Shown: piece by piece, positions 34,123-43,387 of the stretch
How positions within the stretch are numbered: position 1 is the first letter of the stretch
Layout: every line of letters starts with the position of its first letter
NCBI RefSeq assembly: GCF_017896165.1
Contig: NZ_JAFCNB010000018.1
Location: forward strand, 1-64,000
Origin: Microbispora oryzae
Lineage (GTDB): Bacteria > Actinomycetota > Actinomycetes > Streptosporangiales > Streptosporangiaceae
Length of the DNA: 64,000 bases
Direction of reading: 5' to 3'
Program-made: the position numbers and the translations under genes
The notes under the pieces: generated by a model
Database searches by the model: none
What the model was told of the DNA's origin: nothing
What the model saw: only the letters and a program-made list of their open reading frames with translations

Positions 34123-36621
34123 TCAGGGGCGTAGAAGGACGTCGAGGAGGCGGATGGCGCCCGCCTTGTCGAGGGGTTCGTTGCCGTTCCCGCATTTCGG
34201 CGACTGGATGCACGATGGACAGCCTCGTTCGCATTCGCAGACCGAGATGGCCTCCCGGGTCGCGGCGAGCCACTCGGACGCCCGGGCGTATCCGCGCTCG
34301 GCGATGCCGGCGCCTCCGTCGTGGCCGTCGTACACGAAGACGGTGAGCAGGCCCGTGTCGGGATGGAGCTCGGTCGACACGCCTCCGATGTCCCAGCGGT
34401 CGCAGGTGGCGAACAGCGGCAGCAGGCCGATGGACGCGTGTTCCGCGGCGTGGGCCGCGCCTCCGAGGTCCACGGGCCTGCTCCCGGAATTCTCGGCCAG
34501 GGGGGTGAGCGCGGTGTCGGGGAGAGTCCACCAGACGGCCCTGGTGCACAGCGTGCGGGGCGGCAGGTCGAGGGGCTCCTCCCCGAGAACCTCCCCGCTC
34601 TGGGTCCGCCGCTTGAGGAAGGACACGACCTGCCTGGTCACCTCGACCTTCCCGAAGTGCAGTTCACCGGGGCCGAAGGGCCGCGACCGCTCCGATTCGA
34701 GCACCCGGATGTCGGTGACGTCGCGGGCGAAGGTCGAGTAGTCCGGCTGGCCGGCGGTGACCAGGGCGACGCCGGAGTCGAGATCCAGCAGGTCGACCAC
34801 GAACGTCTCGCCCTGATGCAGATACACGGCACCGGCGTGGACGGCGGTGTGCGCGGAGGACTCGTCCACTGTGCCCAGGAGGCGCCCGGTCGACGCCTCG
34901 ACCACCTGGACGGGTGATCCTCCGGAGCCCCGGATGTCGGCCAGGTCGGCGGCCCGGTCCCGGCTCGTCCAGAACCACCCCGCCGGTCGTCTGCGCAGCA
35001 TGCCCCGGCTCACGAGGTCGTCGAGCACCCCGGCCGCCGCGGGGCCGAAGATGTCCAGGTCGTCCTCGGTGAGGGGAATCTCCGCTGCGGCCGCGCACAG
35101 GTGCGGTGCGAGCACGTACTGATTGTCCGGATCGAGCACGGTCGCCTCGACCGGCTGCCCGAAGAGCGCCTCGGGATGGTGGACGATGTAGGTGTCCAGC
35201 GGGTCGTCGCGAGCGATCAGCACGGCCAGGGCGTCCTGCCCGGCGCGTCCCGCCCGGCCCGCCTGCTGCCAGACGGAGGCCCGGGTGCCGGGCCACCCGG
35301 CGATCAGGACGGCGTCGAGGCCCGACACGTCCACGCCGAGTTCGAGCGCGTTTGTGGTCGCGAGCCCGGTCAGTTCACCGGAACGCAGCGCCTTCTCCAG
35401 CACGCGCCGGTCGTCGGCCAGGTATCCCGCCCGATAGGCCGCCACCTTGTCGGCCAGCCGTCCGGGCCGCTCCGCGCCCTGGCCCGCCGCCGCTGAAGGG
35501 TCTGCCGGCACTGCCGCCATCGCCGGATCGCTCGGGCCCTCCCGCCCAGTGTCCGCGTCCGTGTCCGTATCCGGATCGGAGGCTTCGTCGACGCCGCCGT
35601 CCGGCGCGCCGGGGTGGGCGTACTCGAGGTCTTCGATCTCCTCCAGGTGCCGCCGGGCGGCGAGGGCGACGGTCTCGGCCGCGCGGCGCGACCGGACGAA
35701 CGCCAGCGTGCGGACGTCCTCGATCACGAGGTCCGCGAGCAGGTCGGCCGCCTCTGCCGTCGCCGTACGGCGCACGGGTGCGCCCCCCTCGCCCCGCAGG
35801 TCGGTCAGGGGAGGCTCCCAGAGGGCGAAGGTGGTTGAGCCCCGTGGGGACGCGTCCGTCGTCACCTCGGCCATCTCAAGGCCGGTGAGGCGCCTTCCGG
35901 CGACGCCGGGGTCGCTCGCCGTGGCGGAGGCCAGGAGGAAGACCGGCCGCGCGCCGTACCGGGCGGCGACCCGGCGCAGCCGGCGCAGGATCTGGGCGAC
36001 GTGGGAGCCGAAGACCCCCCGGTAGCCGTGGCACTCGTCCACGATCACGAGCCGGAGGCGCCGCCAGAAGGACGTCCAGGACTGGTGCCTCGGCAGGACC
36101 GATCGATGGAGCATGTCGGGATTTGTCAGTATGTAGTTGGCGTTCTGGCGGATCCACTGCCGCTCTTCCGCGGGGGTGTCGCCGTCGAACGTCGCCGCCC
36201 GCACCTGGGTGAGCCGGAGCCGGCGCAGGGAGGTGAGCTGGTCGGCGGCCAGCGCCTTGGTCGGGGTGAGATAGAGCACGGTGCCGCCGGAGAAGACCTC
36301 CGAGACGGCCGGAAGGAGGTAGGCCAGCGACTTTCCCGACGCGGTGCCTGTGGCGATGATCACGTTTCGGCCACGGTGTACCAGGTCGGCGGCCTCGAGT
36401 TGGTGCGGCCAAAGTCCTGATATGCCTTGATTCGTCAATCGCGAGACCAGAAGCTCCGGGGCCCAGTCTGGCCACTCGGCTTGACCCGCCTGACGTGCTG
36501 GAACATGCTCCACATGGGTGACCCGCCCCTGGCGCGCGGGAGCCGCGAGCAGGCGGGCGAGGAGGGTGCCTGTTCGGTACGAAGAGGAAGAAGTCGGAGT
36601 CACTGGTTTCCAGTTTGGCAT
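34123..36621 (-). CDS. DEAD/DEAH helicase, MrfA/Rv3649 family
   Basis: An 832-aa superfamily 2 helicase. Motif I is ATGTASGKS near 90-98, motif II DECH near 196, motif III SATA near 240, and motifs V-VI are in TNALELGVDVSG and QQAGRAGRAG near 450-480. The C-terminal DUF1998 region holds a four-cysteine zinc or iron site, CECERGCPSCIQSPKCG, near 797-813. An acidic, Ala-rich insert of about 60 residues splits the two RecA lobes. MrfA of Bacillus acts in mitomycin damage repair. Start is uncertain: the ATG at 36621 has no ribosome-binding site and a GTG six codons in is possible. Confidence 0.92.
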   Translation of the reverse strand: MPNWKPVTPTSSSSYRTGTLLARLLAAPARQGRVTHVEHVPARQAGQAEWPDWAPELLVSRLTNQGISGLWPHQLEAADLVHRGRNVIIATGTASGKSLAYLLPAVSEVFSGGTVLYLTPTKALAADQLTSLRRLRLTQVRAATFDGDTPAEERQWIRQNANYILTNPDMLHRSVLPRHQSWTSFWRRLRLVIVDECHGYRGVFGSHVAQILRRLRRVAARYGARPVFLLASATASDPGVAGRRLTGLEMAEVTTDASPRGSTTFALWEPPLTDLRGEGGAPVRRTATAEAADLLADLVIEDVRTLAFVRSRRAAETVALAARRHLEEIEDLEYAHPGAPDGGVDEASDPDTDTDADTGREGPSDPAMAAVPADPSAAAGQGAERPGRLADKVAAYRAGYLADDRRVLEKALRSGELTGLATTNALELGVDVSGLDAVLIAGWPGTRASVWQQAGRAGRAGQDALAVLIARDDPLDTYIVHHPEALFGQPVEATVLDPDNQYVLAPHLCAAAAEIPLTEDDLDIFGPAAAGVLDDLVSRGMLRRRPAGWFWTSRDRAADLADIRGSGGSPVQVVEASTGRLLGTVDESSAHTAVHAGAVYLHQGETFVVDLLDLDSGVALVTAGQPDYSTFARDVTDIRVLESERSRPFGPGELHFGKVEVTRQVVSFLKRRTQSGEVLGEEPLDLPPRTLCTRAVWWTLPDTALTPLAENSGSRPVDLGGAAHAAEHASIGLLPLFATCDRWDIGGVSTELHPDTGLLTVFVYDGHDGGAGIAERGYARASEWLAATREAISVCECERGCPSCIQSPKCGNGNEPLDKAGAIRLLDVLLRP

Positions 36622-36768
36622 CTGCGGGGAGAGTCGCCCGGAGTCGTGATTTCGTATAGACACGGAGTCGCCGCGTGGTTGAATGCCGCGCGTCAGGGTC
36701 GTCGTTCTGGAGCTACCAGGATGTTCGATCCGCATGGAGACCTACGCAAGTAAGGCGCTGGAGGATCT

Positions 36769-37119
36769 GTGGATCTGAAGTTGGACCACCATTCCGAAGA
36801 CAATCTCACCATCGTGGATGTCGAGGGTGAGATCGACGTCTACACCGCGCCCAGACTGCGTGAGCTGCTGATCGACCTGGTCAACAAGGGCAACTTCCAC
36901 CTGCTCGTGAACATGGAGAAGGTGGACTTCCTCGACTCGACTGGTCTTGGTGTGCTGGTCGGCGGCCTCAAGCGGGTGCGGGCGCACGACGGGTCCCTGG
37001 AGCTCGTCTGCACACAGGAGCGGATCTTGAAGATTTTCCGCATCACCGGTCTGACGAAGGTCTTCGGGATCTACGCCTCCGTCGAGGAGGCCAAGGAAGC
37101 CCACGGCCGGGACAAGTGA
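36769..37119 (+). CDS. bldG: anti-sigma factor antagonist BldG
   Basis: A 116-aa STAS-domain protein. The phosphorylatable serine is in [13 protein letters not shown] near residue 58, and the N-terminal strand and helix [17 protein letters not shown] are typical. In its unphosphorylated form it binds and neutralises anti-sigma kinases. In Streptomyces BldG is needed for aerial growth, antibiotics and stress response. GGAGG precedes the GTG start. The next gene, 19 bases downstream, is the matching kinase, as in SCO3549-SCO3548. Confidence 0.93.
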   Translation: MDLKLDHHSEDNLTIVDVEGEIDVYTAPRLRELLIDLVNKGNFHLLVNMEKVDFLDSTGLGVLVGGLKRVRAHDGSLELVCTQERILKIFRITGLTKVFGIYASVEEAKEAHGRDK

Positions 37120-37138
37120 CGGCCGAGGAACAAGCACC

Positions 37139-37567
37139 ATGGCCACCGTCGAGCTGACGTTCACCGCCCTGCCCGCCCATGTGCGTACCGCGCGGCTGGT
37201 CGCGACCGCGATCGCCCGGCGTACCGGAGTGGCGGAGGAGCTTCTGGACGAGGTGCGGCTCGCCGTCGGAGAGGCGTGCTCGCGGGCTGTGGAGGCGCAT
37301 CGCCTCCACTGCCCGGCGGAGCCCGTTCGCATCGACTTACGTGACGACGGGGGACGTTTCGAGGTCACCGTGACCGATTCGGCCCCGAGCGAAGACGTCA
37401 AGCCGGATCTGACCGAGCCGAACGGAGGCGCCATCCCCGAGATGGCCGGCCTCGGAATCGCGGTCATCGCCGGCCTGGCCGACGAGGTCGAGGTGTCACC
37501 CGGGCCGAAGGGCATGCGCATCCGCATGAGCTGGCCCGCGTCGCCCAACGGTCTCACCGTCGTCTGA
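37139..37567 (+). CDS. anti-sigma factor, RsbW-like ATP-binding protein
   Basis: A 142-aa GHKL ATPase-fold protein. The N box is EVRLAVGEACSRAVEAHR near 38-55 and the glycine motif MAGLGIAVIAGLADEVEV near 101-118. It should phosphorylate BldG and bind a sigma factor when BldG is phosphorylated. It is the orthologue of SCO3548 by position. It shares an operon with bldG, and a strong terminator follows 142 bases after the stop. Confidence 0.88.
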   Translation: MATVELTFTALPAHVRTARLVATAIARRTGVAEELLDEVRLAVGEACSRAVEAHRLHCPAEPVRIDLRDDGGRFEVTVTDSAPSEDVKPDLTEPNGGAIPEMAGLGIAVIAGLADEVEVSPGPKGMRIRMSWPASPNGLTVV

Positions 37568-37709
37568 GCCGCGTCCTGAGTCTCCTCCTGAGCCGCCCGC
37601 GGAACGTCTCGCCTCAGGTCGTCTGAGCCGACCGCGGGCGCTGTACCCGCCATGCGTTGAACCCCGCCGTACCCCACGCCAATCCTCCCCGCACCGCGGA
37701 CCATGCCGG

Positions 37710-37742
37710 GATCGAGTGTCGCCATCGCCGCGACACTCGATC
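37710..37742 (+). terminator. terminator of the bldG operon
   Basis: Perfect 12-bp stem GATCGAGTGTCG (37710-37721) with CGACACTCGATC (37731-37742), 9-base loop. Confidence 0.88.
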
Positions 37743-38080
37743 ACTCGTTCCGGCAGGGAAAACCTTTCGGCCGTCCGATACGGTTACAACTGAGTCTCCG
37801 AAACATGATGGTCATCTGCTGGCCGATGACGAAGACCCTGGTCAATAGGGCTACATAGCGGAGCAAATGTTCCGCCATTACTGGACGGCGCATCGATCAA
37901 CGGGCCTCAGGGCCTTCATATCCGCGAGCTCCGTGCGTAGACTCCCGGCACCGGCCAAGGTATTGCGGATGCAACCGGAAGCGGCACATGCCAACCGCCC
38001 GGCAGTGCGTCGCGAGGCCACGGATTGTCAGCAGCGCCCTCCGGGCAGGACCCGAAACCCCGTCTGGCCGAGGAGGACGG
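37743..38080. other. hppA upstream region
   Basis: About 340 bases before the pyrophosphatase gene without a gene of its own. It is locally AT-richer between 37765 and 37875, where the promoter should lie. A small hairpin GCGGA/TCCGC is at about 37858-37878. The hppA frame is open to 37988, but the ribosome-binding site rules out a start there. Confidence 0.4.
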
Positions 38081-40411
38081 ATGTCTGCCTATCTAGCCGC
38101 TGACGAAGGCGCAGCGGTTGCCCTCAATGGATCCCATCTCACCCTTGTCGTAGTAGTCGCCGTCGTGGCGCTACTCGCGCTGGCCGTAGCCGGCGGACTG
38201 GTGCGTGAGGTGCTCGGAGCCGGACAGGGCACCGAGCGGATGCAGAACATCGCGAGGGCCGTTCAGCAGGGCGCCGCCGCGTATCTGACGCGGCAGTTCC
38301 GCACACTAGCGATCTTCGTTGTCGTCATTCCCTTCCTGCTGCTGCTTCTGCCCGCCGACTCGATGGGTGAACGAATCGGCCGGTCGGTGTTCTTCGTCGT
38401 CGGCGCGGTCTTCTCCGCGCTCACCGGATTCACCGGCATGTGGCTCGCCGTGCGCGGCAACGTGCGCGTCGCCTCGGCCGCCCGCGAGGCCGGTGAGAAG
38501 GTCGCGATGCGGATCGCGTTCCGCACCGGTGGTGTGGCCGGCATGTTCACCGTCGGTCTCGGCCTGCTGGGCGCCGCGCTCGTGGTGGTCATCTACAAGG
38601 GCGACGCCCCGAACGTCCTGGAGGGCTTCGGGTTCGGCGCCGCGCTGCTCGCCATGTTCATGCGTGTCGGCGGCGGTATCTTCACCAAGGCGGCGGACGT
38701 CGGCGCCGACCTGGTCGGCAAGGTCGAGCAGGGCATCCCCGAGGACGACCCGCGCAACGCCGCGACCATCGCCGACAACGTGGGCGACAACGTCGGCGAC
38801 TGCGCCGGCATGGCGGCCGACCTGTTCGAGTCATACGCCGTCACCCTCGTCGCGAGCCTCATCCTGGGCAAGGCGGCCTTCGGCACCGAGGGCCTGGTCT
38901 TCCCGCTGATCGTCCCGATGATCGGTGTGATCACCGCTGTCATCGGCATCTTCACCACCGCGCCGCGCAGCGGCGACCGCTCGGGCATGGCCGCCATCAA
39001 CCGCGGCTTCTTCATCTCCGCCGCCATCTCGGCGGTGCTGGTCGCGGTCGCCGCCTTCGCGTACCTCCCGTCGAGCTTCTCCGGGCTCTCCGGCGTCAGC
39101 GGGCAGATCTCCTCGCTGTCGGGTGACCCGCGCCTGATCGCGATCGGCGCGGTGCTCATCGGCCTGGTCCTGGCCAGCGCGATCCAGATCCTCACCGGTT
39201 ACTTCACCGAGACCAACCGCCGTCCGGTGCGGGAGATCGGCGAGAGCTCGCTCACCGGCCCGGCGACCGTGATCCTTTCCGGTATCTCGGTGGGCCTGGA
39301 GTCCGCGGTCTACTCCGCCCTGCTCATCGGCGGCGCCGTCTACGGCGCGTTCCTGCTGGGCTTCGGCAACGTCACCATCGCCCTGTTCGCCGTCGCCCTG
39401 GCCGGCACCGGCCTGCTCACGACGGTCGGCGTGATCGTGTCGATGGACACGTTCGGGCCGGTCTCCGACAACGCGCAGGGCATCGCCGAGATGTCGGGCG
39501 ACGTCGAGGGGGAGGGCGCCCGCGTCCTCACCTCGCTCGACGCCGTGGGCAACACGACGAAGGCCATCACGAAGGGCATCGCCATCGCCACGGCGGTGCT
39601 CGCCGCGACCGCCCTCTTCGGGTCGTTCCGTACGGCGGTCGAGGCGCAGCTGGCGACGGCGTCGCAGGGCGTGAAGGACGCGCTGGGCTCGTTCGCCAAC
39701 TTCAGCCTGTCCGTCGACTCCCCGAACGTCCTGGTCGGCCTGATCGTCGGCGCGGCCGTGGTGTTCCTGTTCTCGGGCCTGGCGATCAGCGCGGTCGGCC
39801 GCGCGGCCGGCCGGGTCGTCTTCGAGGTGCGCGAGCAGTTCCGCAGCAAGCCGGGGATCATGGACGGCAGCGAGCTGCCCGACTACGGCCGCGTCGTGGA
39901 CATCTGCACCCGCGACTCGCTGCGTGAGCTGGCCACGCCCGGTCTGCTGGCCGTTCTCACGCCGATCGCCGTCGGCTTCGCGCTCGGGTACGCCCCGCTC
40001 GGGGCCTACCTGGCCGGCGCCATCGCGGCCGGCACCCTCATGGCGGTCTTCCTGGCCAACTCGGGCGGCGCCTGGGACAACGCCAAGAAGCTGGTCGAGG
40101 ACGGTCACCACGGCGGCAAGGGCTCGGAGGCCCACTCCGCCACGGTCATCGGCGACACCGTGGGCGACCCGTTCAAGGACACGGCCGGTCCCGCCATCAA
40201 CCCGCTGATCAAGGTGATGAACCTGGTCGCGCTGCTGATCGCGCCGGCCGTCGTGACCTATGCCGACAACGTCGGGGTCCGCGTCGGCGCGACGGTCATC
40301 GCGGTCGCGGTGGTCGTGGCCGCGGTCGTCGTGTCCAAGCGCCGCTCGACGAGCATCGCCACGTCGGGCGACTCCCACGAGGAGCGCACGTCGCAGCCCG
40401 TCGCCCACTGA
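38081..40411 (+). CDS. hppA: membrane proton-pumping pyrophosphatase
   Basis: A 776-aa integral membrane enzyme that couples pyrophosphate hydrolysis to proton export, with about 16 helices. The substrate-binding motif DVGADLVGKVEQGIPEDDPRN is followed by DNVGDNVGDCAG near 231-242; both are intact, as is the C-terminal GDTVGDPFKDTAGP. The segment GNTTKAITKG has lysine at the position that is alanine in potassium-dependent enzymes, so this is the K+-independent, proton-pumping class. AGGAGG lies 4 bases before the ATG at 38081. Confidence 0.97.
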   Translation: MSAYLAADEGAAVALNGSHLTLVVVVAVVALLALAVAGGLVREVLGAGQGTERMQNIARAVQQGAAAYLTRQFRTLAIFVVVIPFLLLLLPADSMGERIGRSVFFVVGAVFSALTGFTGMWLAVRGNVRVASAAREAGEKVAMRIAFRTGGVAGMFTVGLGLLGAALVVVIYKGDAPNVLEGFGFGAALLAMFMRVGGGIFTKAADVGADLVGKVEQGIPEDDPRNAATIADNVGDNVGDCAGMAADLFESYAVTLVASLILGKAAFGTEGLVFPLIVPMIGVITAVIGIFTTAPRSGDRSGMAAINRGFFISAAISAVLVAVAAFAYLPSSFSGLSGVSGQISSLSGDPRLIAIGAVLIGLVLASAIQILTGYFTETNRRPVREIGESSLTGPATVILSGISVGLESAVYSALLIGGAVYGAFLLGFGNVTIALFAVALAGTGLLTTVGVIVSMDTFGPVSDNAQGIAEMSGDVEGEGARVLTSLDAVGNTTKAITKGIAIATAVLAATALFGSFRTAVEAQLATASQGVKDALGSFANFSLSVDSPNVLVGLIVGAAVVFLFSGLAISAVGRAAGRVVFEVREQFRSKPGIMDGSELPDYGRVVDICTRDSLRELATPGLLAVLTPIAVGFALGYAPLGAYLAGAIAAGTLMAVFLANSGGAWDNAKKLVEDGHHGGKGSEAHSATVIGDTVGDPFKDTAGPAINPLIKVMNLVALLIAPAVVTYADNVGVRVGATVIAVAVVVAAVVVSKRRSTSIATSGDSHEERTSQPVAH

Positions 40412-40483
40412 TCACGGGCCACTGATCGGCCCCTGATAACGGCGCGTTGGTGACACAGTGCGCCTGATGTTCCGTACGGACCC

Positions 40484-40514
40484 GAAGGTCCCCCGTTCCT
40501 GGAGCGGGGGACCT
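40484..40514 (+). terminator. hppA terminator
   Basis: Perfect 11-bp stem AAGGTCCCCCG (40484-40494) with CGGGGGACCTT (40504-40514) followed by CTTCAT, 9-base loop. Confidence 0.9.
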
Positions 40515-40534
40515 TCTTCATACACTTGTCAGCT

Positions 40535-40636
40535 ATGGACAAGCCCAGCGGCGGGCGGAGCCTCGCGCTGATCCTCCTGACCATGACCGCCATGTTCGCA
40601 GTGATCGTGGGTCTCGCCATCTGGGCGTCGGGATGA
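40535..40636 (+). CDS. 33-aa single-pass membrane protein
   Basis: A tiny frame MDKPSGGRSLAL followed by a hydrophobic helix (about 10-31, LALILLTMTAMFAVIVGLAI) and a short end. It starts 20 bases after the hppA terminator. The stop overlaps the SixA-type phosphatase start in ATGA, which suggests coupled translation and a real gene. No homologue is known to me. It may anchor or regulate the phosphatase, or serve mainly as a leader for it. Confidence 0.65.
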   Translation: MDKPSGGRSLALILLTMTAMFAVIVGLAIWASG

Positions 40637-41133
40637 GCGGCCGGACGGGCGAAGCGGCGAACGGGTGGCCGCCGGGCGCCCGGACGCTCGTCGTTGTCAG
40701 GCACGCCAAGGCTGGCGACGCTCCGGGGCTGCCCGACCGTGAGCGTCCCCTGACCGGCCGGGGCGAGCGCGACGCGCGGAACGCCGGCGACCGGGTCAGA
40801 CCGCTCGAACCCGACCTCGTCGTGGCCTCCCCATCGAAACGGACACGGCGGACGGCCGAGCTCCTCGGCCTCGACGCGCCGATCGAGATCGAGCGCGACA
40901 TCTACGAGGCCTATCCCGAGGATCTGTTCGCCCTCATCCGCCGTACGGATCCGGCCGTCGGCACTCTCGTGCTGGTGGGCCACAACCCGGGCGTACACGA
41001 GCTGGTCGTCTCCCTTACGCGGGGCGAGGTCGACGGCTTCCCGCCCGCGGCCCTCGCCGTGATCGAGCTGGCCGGGCCGTGGGAGGAGGCGGGACCGGGG
41101 GCGGGACGACTGGTCGGGAGTTTCCGTCCCTGA
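40633..41133 (+). CDS. sixA: SixA-type phosphohistidine phosphatase
   Basis: A 166-aa histidine phosphatase family protein. The catalytic RHG-type motif is VVRHAKAG near 21-28, SPSKRTRRTAELL near 67-79, and the second histidine is in LVGHNPGVHELV near 113-124. The compact size and RHAKA form are typical of SixA, which dephosphorylates histidine-phosphorylated proteins. The start overlaps the small membrane protein gene, which suggests the two act together. Confidence 0.9.
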   Translation: MSGRTGEAANGWPPGARTLVVVRHAKAGDAPGLPDRERPLTGRGERDARNAGDRVRPLEPDLVVASPSKRTRRTAELLGLDAPIEIERDIYEAYPEDLFALIRRTDPAVGTLVLVGHNPGVHELVVSLTRGEVDGFPPAALAVIELAGPWEEAGPGAGRLVGSFRP

Positions 41134-41194
41134 GCCGGGGTAGGGGGGCGACCTGCGCATCACAGACTTCATCACCGCTCGGGCGTCGCGGCCG

Positions 41195-43360
41195 GTGGAT
41201 CCCCGCCTCGCGCTGGGCTTCGGTCTGACCGGAGCCGCCGGAGTCGTCATCCCGCTGGTCGTCGGCCTGGTCACCGGGCATCCGGCGGCGGGGGCCACCG
41301 TCGGTCTCGGCGCGTGGCTGGTCGCGGCCCGCTCGATCCTCGACCCGGCCGGGGTGCGCACGCCGTACCTGCTGCTGGTGGATCTTTCCGTGGGTGTCGG
41401 CACGTCCCTCGGACTCCTGGCCTCGGGCCGCAGCTGGCTGATGGTCATGCTCGCGTCGGCGCTTGCGGGCATCGGCGGCCTGATCCGCCCTGTCGGCGTC
41501 ACCGCGGCGCTCACCCTGTTGCTCACGGCCGCCAACCGCCCGCCGATCGACCCGCCGGCACACATCGCCCTCCAGATGCTCGGCGGCCTGCTGCCCGCGG
41601 TGCTGCTCACGCTGCCCTGGCCCTGGCGGCGGACCCGCCCCCTCATCACGACGCTCTCCGCGGCCACGGAGGCGCTGGCCGACCTCGCCAAGGCGGTCGG
41701 CCCGCCCGGCACCGACCCGGCGGAGTGGGACCGCCTGCGCCGCCGCGCCGCCCAGGCCCTCGCCGAGGTCCGCGCGAGTCACGCCCGGCACCCATGGCAG
41801 CGGCGCTCCCCATTCGTACGGCAGGTGTCGATCGCCCTGCGGCGGGTCTTCCACGAGATCATCGCCATCCGTGGGCTCGCCGGCACCCTCGACCGCCGGG
41901 CGCCCGAGGTGGGCGCGACGGTGGGCCTGGACGGTCTGGTCACCTCGCTCGTCCTGGCGTTGCGCGGGTATCTGCCGGAGTGCCCGCCCGTGGACGAGCC
42001 GCTGATCGCCGATTTCGCCCGCCGCGCCGACGACCTGCGGGCCCGTTCGGACGGCGGGGAGCGTGACGAGGCGATCCACGTCCTGCTGCGGCAGATCGCC
42101 CAGTCAGCGGGGCGCATCGCGCGGACGCTGTCGGAGGCGGCGGCCGCGGCCCGGCTGCTGTGCGTGCCCGGCCTCTCGCTGCCGCCTCTCGCCGCCCTGC
42201 CGGCCGCCCTGCCGGCCGCCCTGCCGGCTACCCTGCCCACCGCCCTGCGGGGCTCCGGCCTCCGGGCCGAGCTCGGATTCGGCAACCCGCGCGTACGGCA
42301 CGCCGTGCGGGTGTTGCTCGGGACGGCCTTCGCCTCCCTGATAATCGTGATCTTCCATCCCGCCTTCCCACACTGGCTGGTCATCGCGGTCCTGGTCACC
42401 ATCCAGCCCACGTACGGCGAGACCCGGGCGAGGGTGTGGGCCCGCATCGGCGGCAGCACGGTGGGCGGAATCGCCTCCGCGGTGATCTTGCACTACGCCC
42501 CCGGCCACTGGACGCTCGTCCTGCTGATCGGAGTCTCGGCGGCGCTGGCGTTCGGGCTGGCGTCGGCGCATCACGCCTACTGGGCCACGTTCATGACGAT
42601 GTGCGTGCTGCTGCTGCTTGACTTCCAGGTCAGGCAGACCGCCAGCGTCGCGGAGTCGCGGATCGTGCTGACCGTGATCGGCGGCCTCATCGCCATCGCC
42701 TGCACCCGCCTGCTCTGGCCCAGGGGCGAGAGCGTGCGGCTCGCCGAGCGGGTCGCCCGCATGCTCGACGCGCACGGTGCCGCCGTACGCGCGATCGCCC
42801 AGCTGAGCAGGGGAAAGGCGCGCGTCGAGAAGGTCGAGGAGCGGCTGCGGAAGGCCGGAGTGGACGCGGACATGGTCGCGGCCTCACTCCGTTCCGTCGC
42901 GCAGGAGCCCGGCGGAACCGGCTACGCCCAGGTGGCGGGTGCCGTGGACGCCGCCCAGCGGGTGCGCGACGACTCGATCACGCTCATGTCGGTGCTGTGG
43001 GACGGGCCTGTGGTTGACGGGCGGGGGGAGGCGCCGGAGGTTGAGGCACTGGAGGCCGGGCCGGTGCCGGATGTGCTCGACGCGATCGCGGACCGGCTGG
43101 CAGCCGTGGCCGAGGACGTCAGGAGCGGGGAGCCGGACGACGGCTCCGCGGAGGTCGACCGGCGGCTGTCCGACGACGCGGCGTGGGTGGGCGCGGCCGC
43201 CGAGGAGCGGCTCGCGGCCCCGGAGCCGGGTGGCGGCACGCGGATACGGGTCCGTCGCTCCCTGGCGCACCTGGCCGCGGTCGACCAGGCGCTGCGCTCG
43301 CTGCACGACGACGCCGTACGGCTCGCGCACGCGGCCACCGGGGCCTTCGCCGCGCGCTGA
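41195..43360 (+). CDS. FUSC family membrane protein
   Basis: A 721-aa protein with two blocks of membrane helices (about 5-150 and 365-510) separated and followed by cytoplasmic helical domains; this is the aromatic-acid-exporter/FUSC (YccS, AaeB) layout. The second block includes WLVIAVLVTIQPTYGETRARVWAR, a FUSC signature-like loop, and IACTRLLWPRGE closes it. A leucine/alanine/proline repeat (near 333-350) precedes the second block. GTG start is tentative; no good ribosome-binding site is seen and a TAG is 14 codons upstream. Confidence 0.85.
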   Translation: MDPRLALGFGLTGAAGVVIPLVVGLVTGHPAAGATVGLGAWLVAARSILDPAGVRTPYLLLVDLSVGVGTSLGLLASGRSWLMVMLASALAGIGGLIRPVGVTAALTLLLTAANRPPIDPPAHIALQMLGGLLPAVLLTLPWPWRRTRPLITTLSAATEALADLAKAVGPPGTDPAEWDRLRRRAAQALAEVRASHARHPWQRRSPFVRQVSIALRRVFHEIIAIRGLAGTLDRRAPEVGATVGLDGLVTSLVLALRGYLPECPPVDEPLIADFARRADDLRARSDGGERDEAIHVLLRQIAQSAGRIARTLSEAAAAARLLCVPGLSLPPLAALPAALPAALPATLPTALRGSGLRAELGFGNPRVRHAVRVLLGTAFASLIIVIFHPAFPHWLVIAVLVTIQPTYGETRARVWARIGGSTVGGIASAVILHYAPGHWTLVLLIGVSAALAFGLASAHHAYWATFMTMCVLLLLDFQVRQTASVAESRIVLTVIGGLIAIACTRLLWPRGESVRLAERVARMLDAHGAAVRAIAQLSRGKARVEKVEERLRKAGVDADMVAASLRSVAQEPGGTGYAQVAGAVDAAQRVRDDSITLMSVLWDGPVVDGRGEAPEVEALEAGPVPDVLDAIADRLAAVAEDVRSGEPDDGSAEVDRRLSDDAAWVGAAAEERLAAPEPGGGTRIRVRRSLAHLAAVDQALRSLHDDAVRLAHAATGAFAAR
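42191..42250 (+). repeat. 12-bp repeats in the FUSC gene
   Basis: GCCGCCCTGCCG three times perfectly (42191-42226), then two degenerate units. Encodes A-A-L-P repeats next to the second membrane block. Confidence 0.88.
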
Positions 43361-43387
43361 GACCCCATGGCCGGGATGGTCGGCAGG

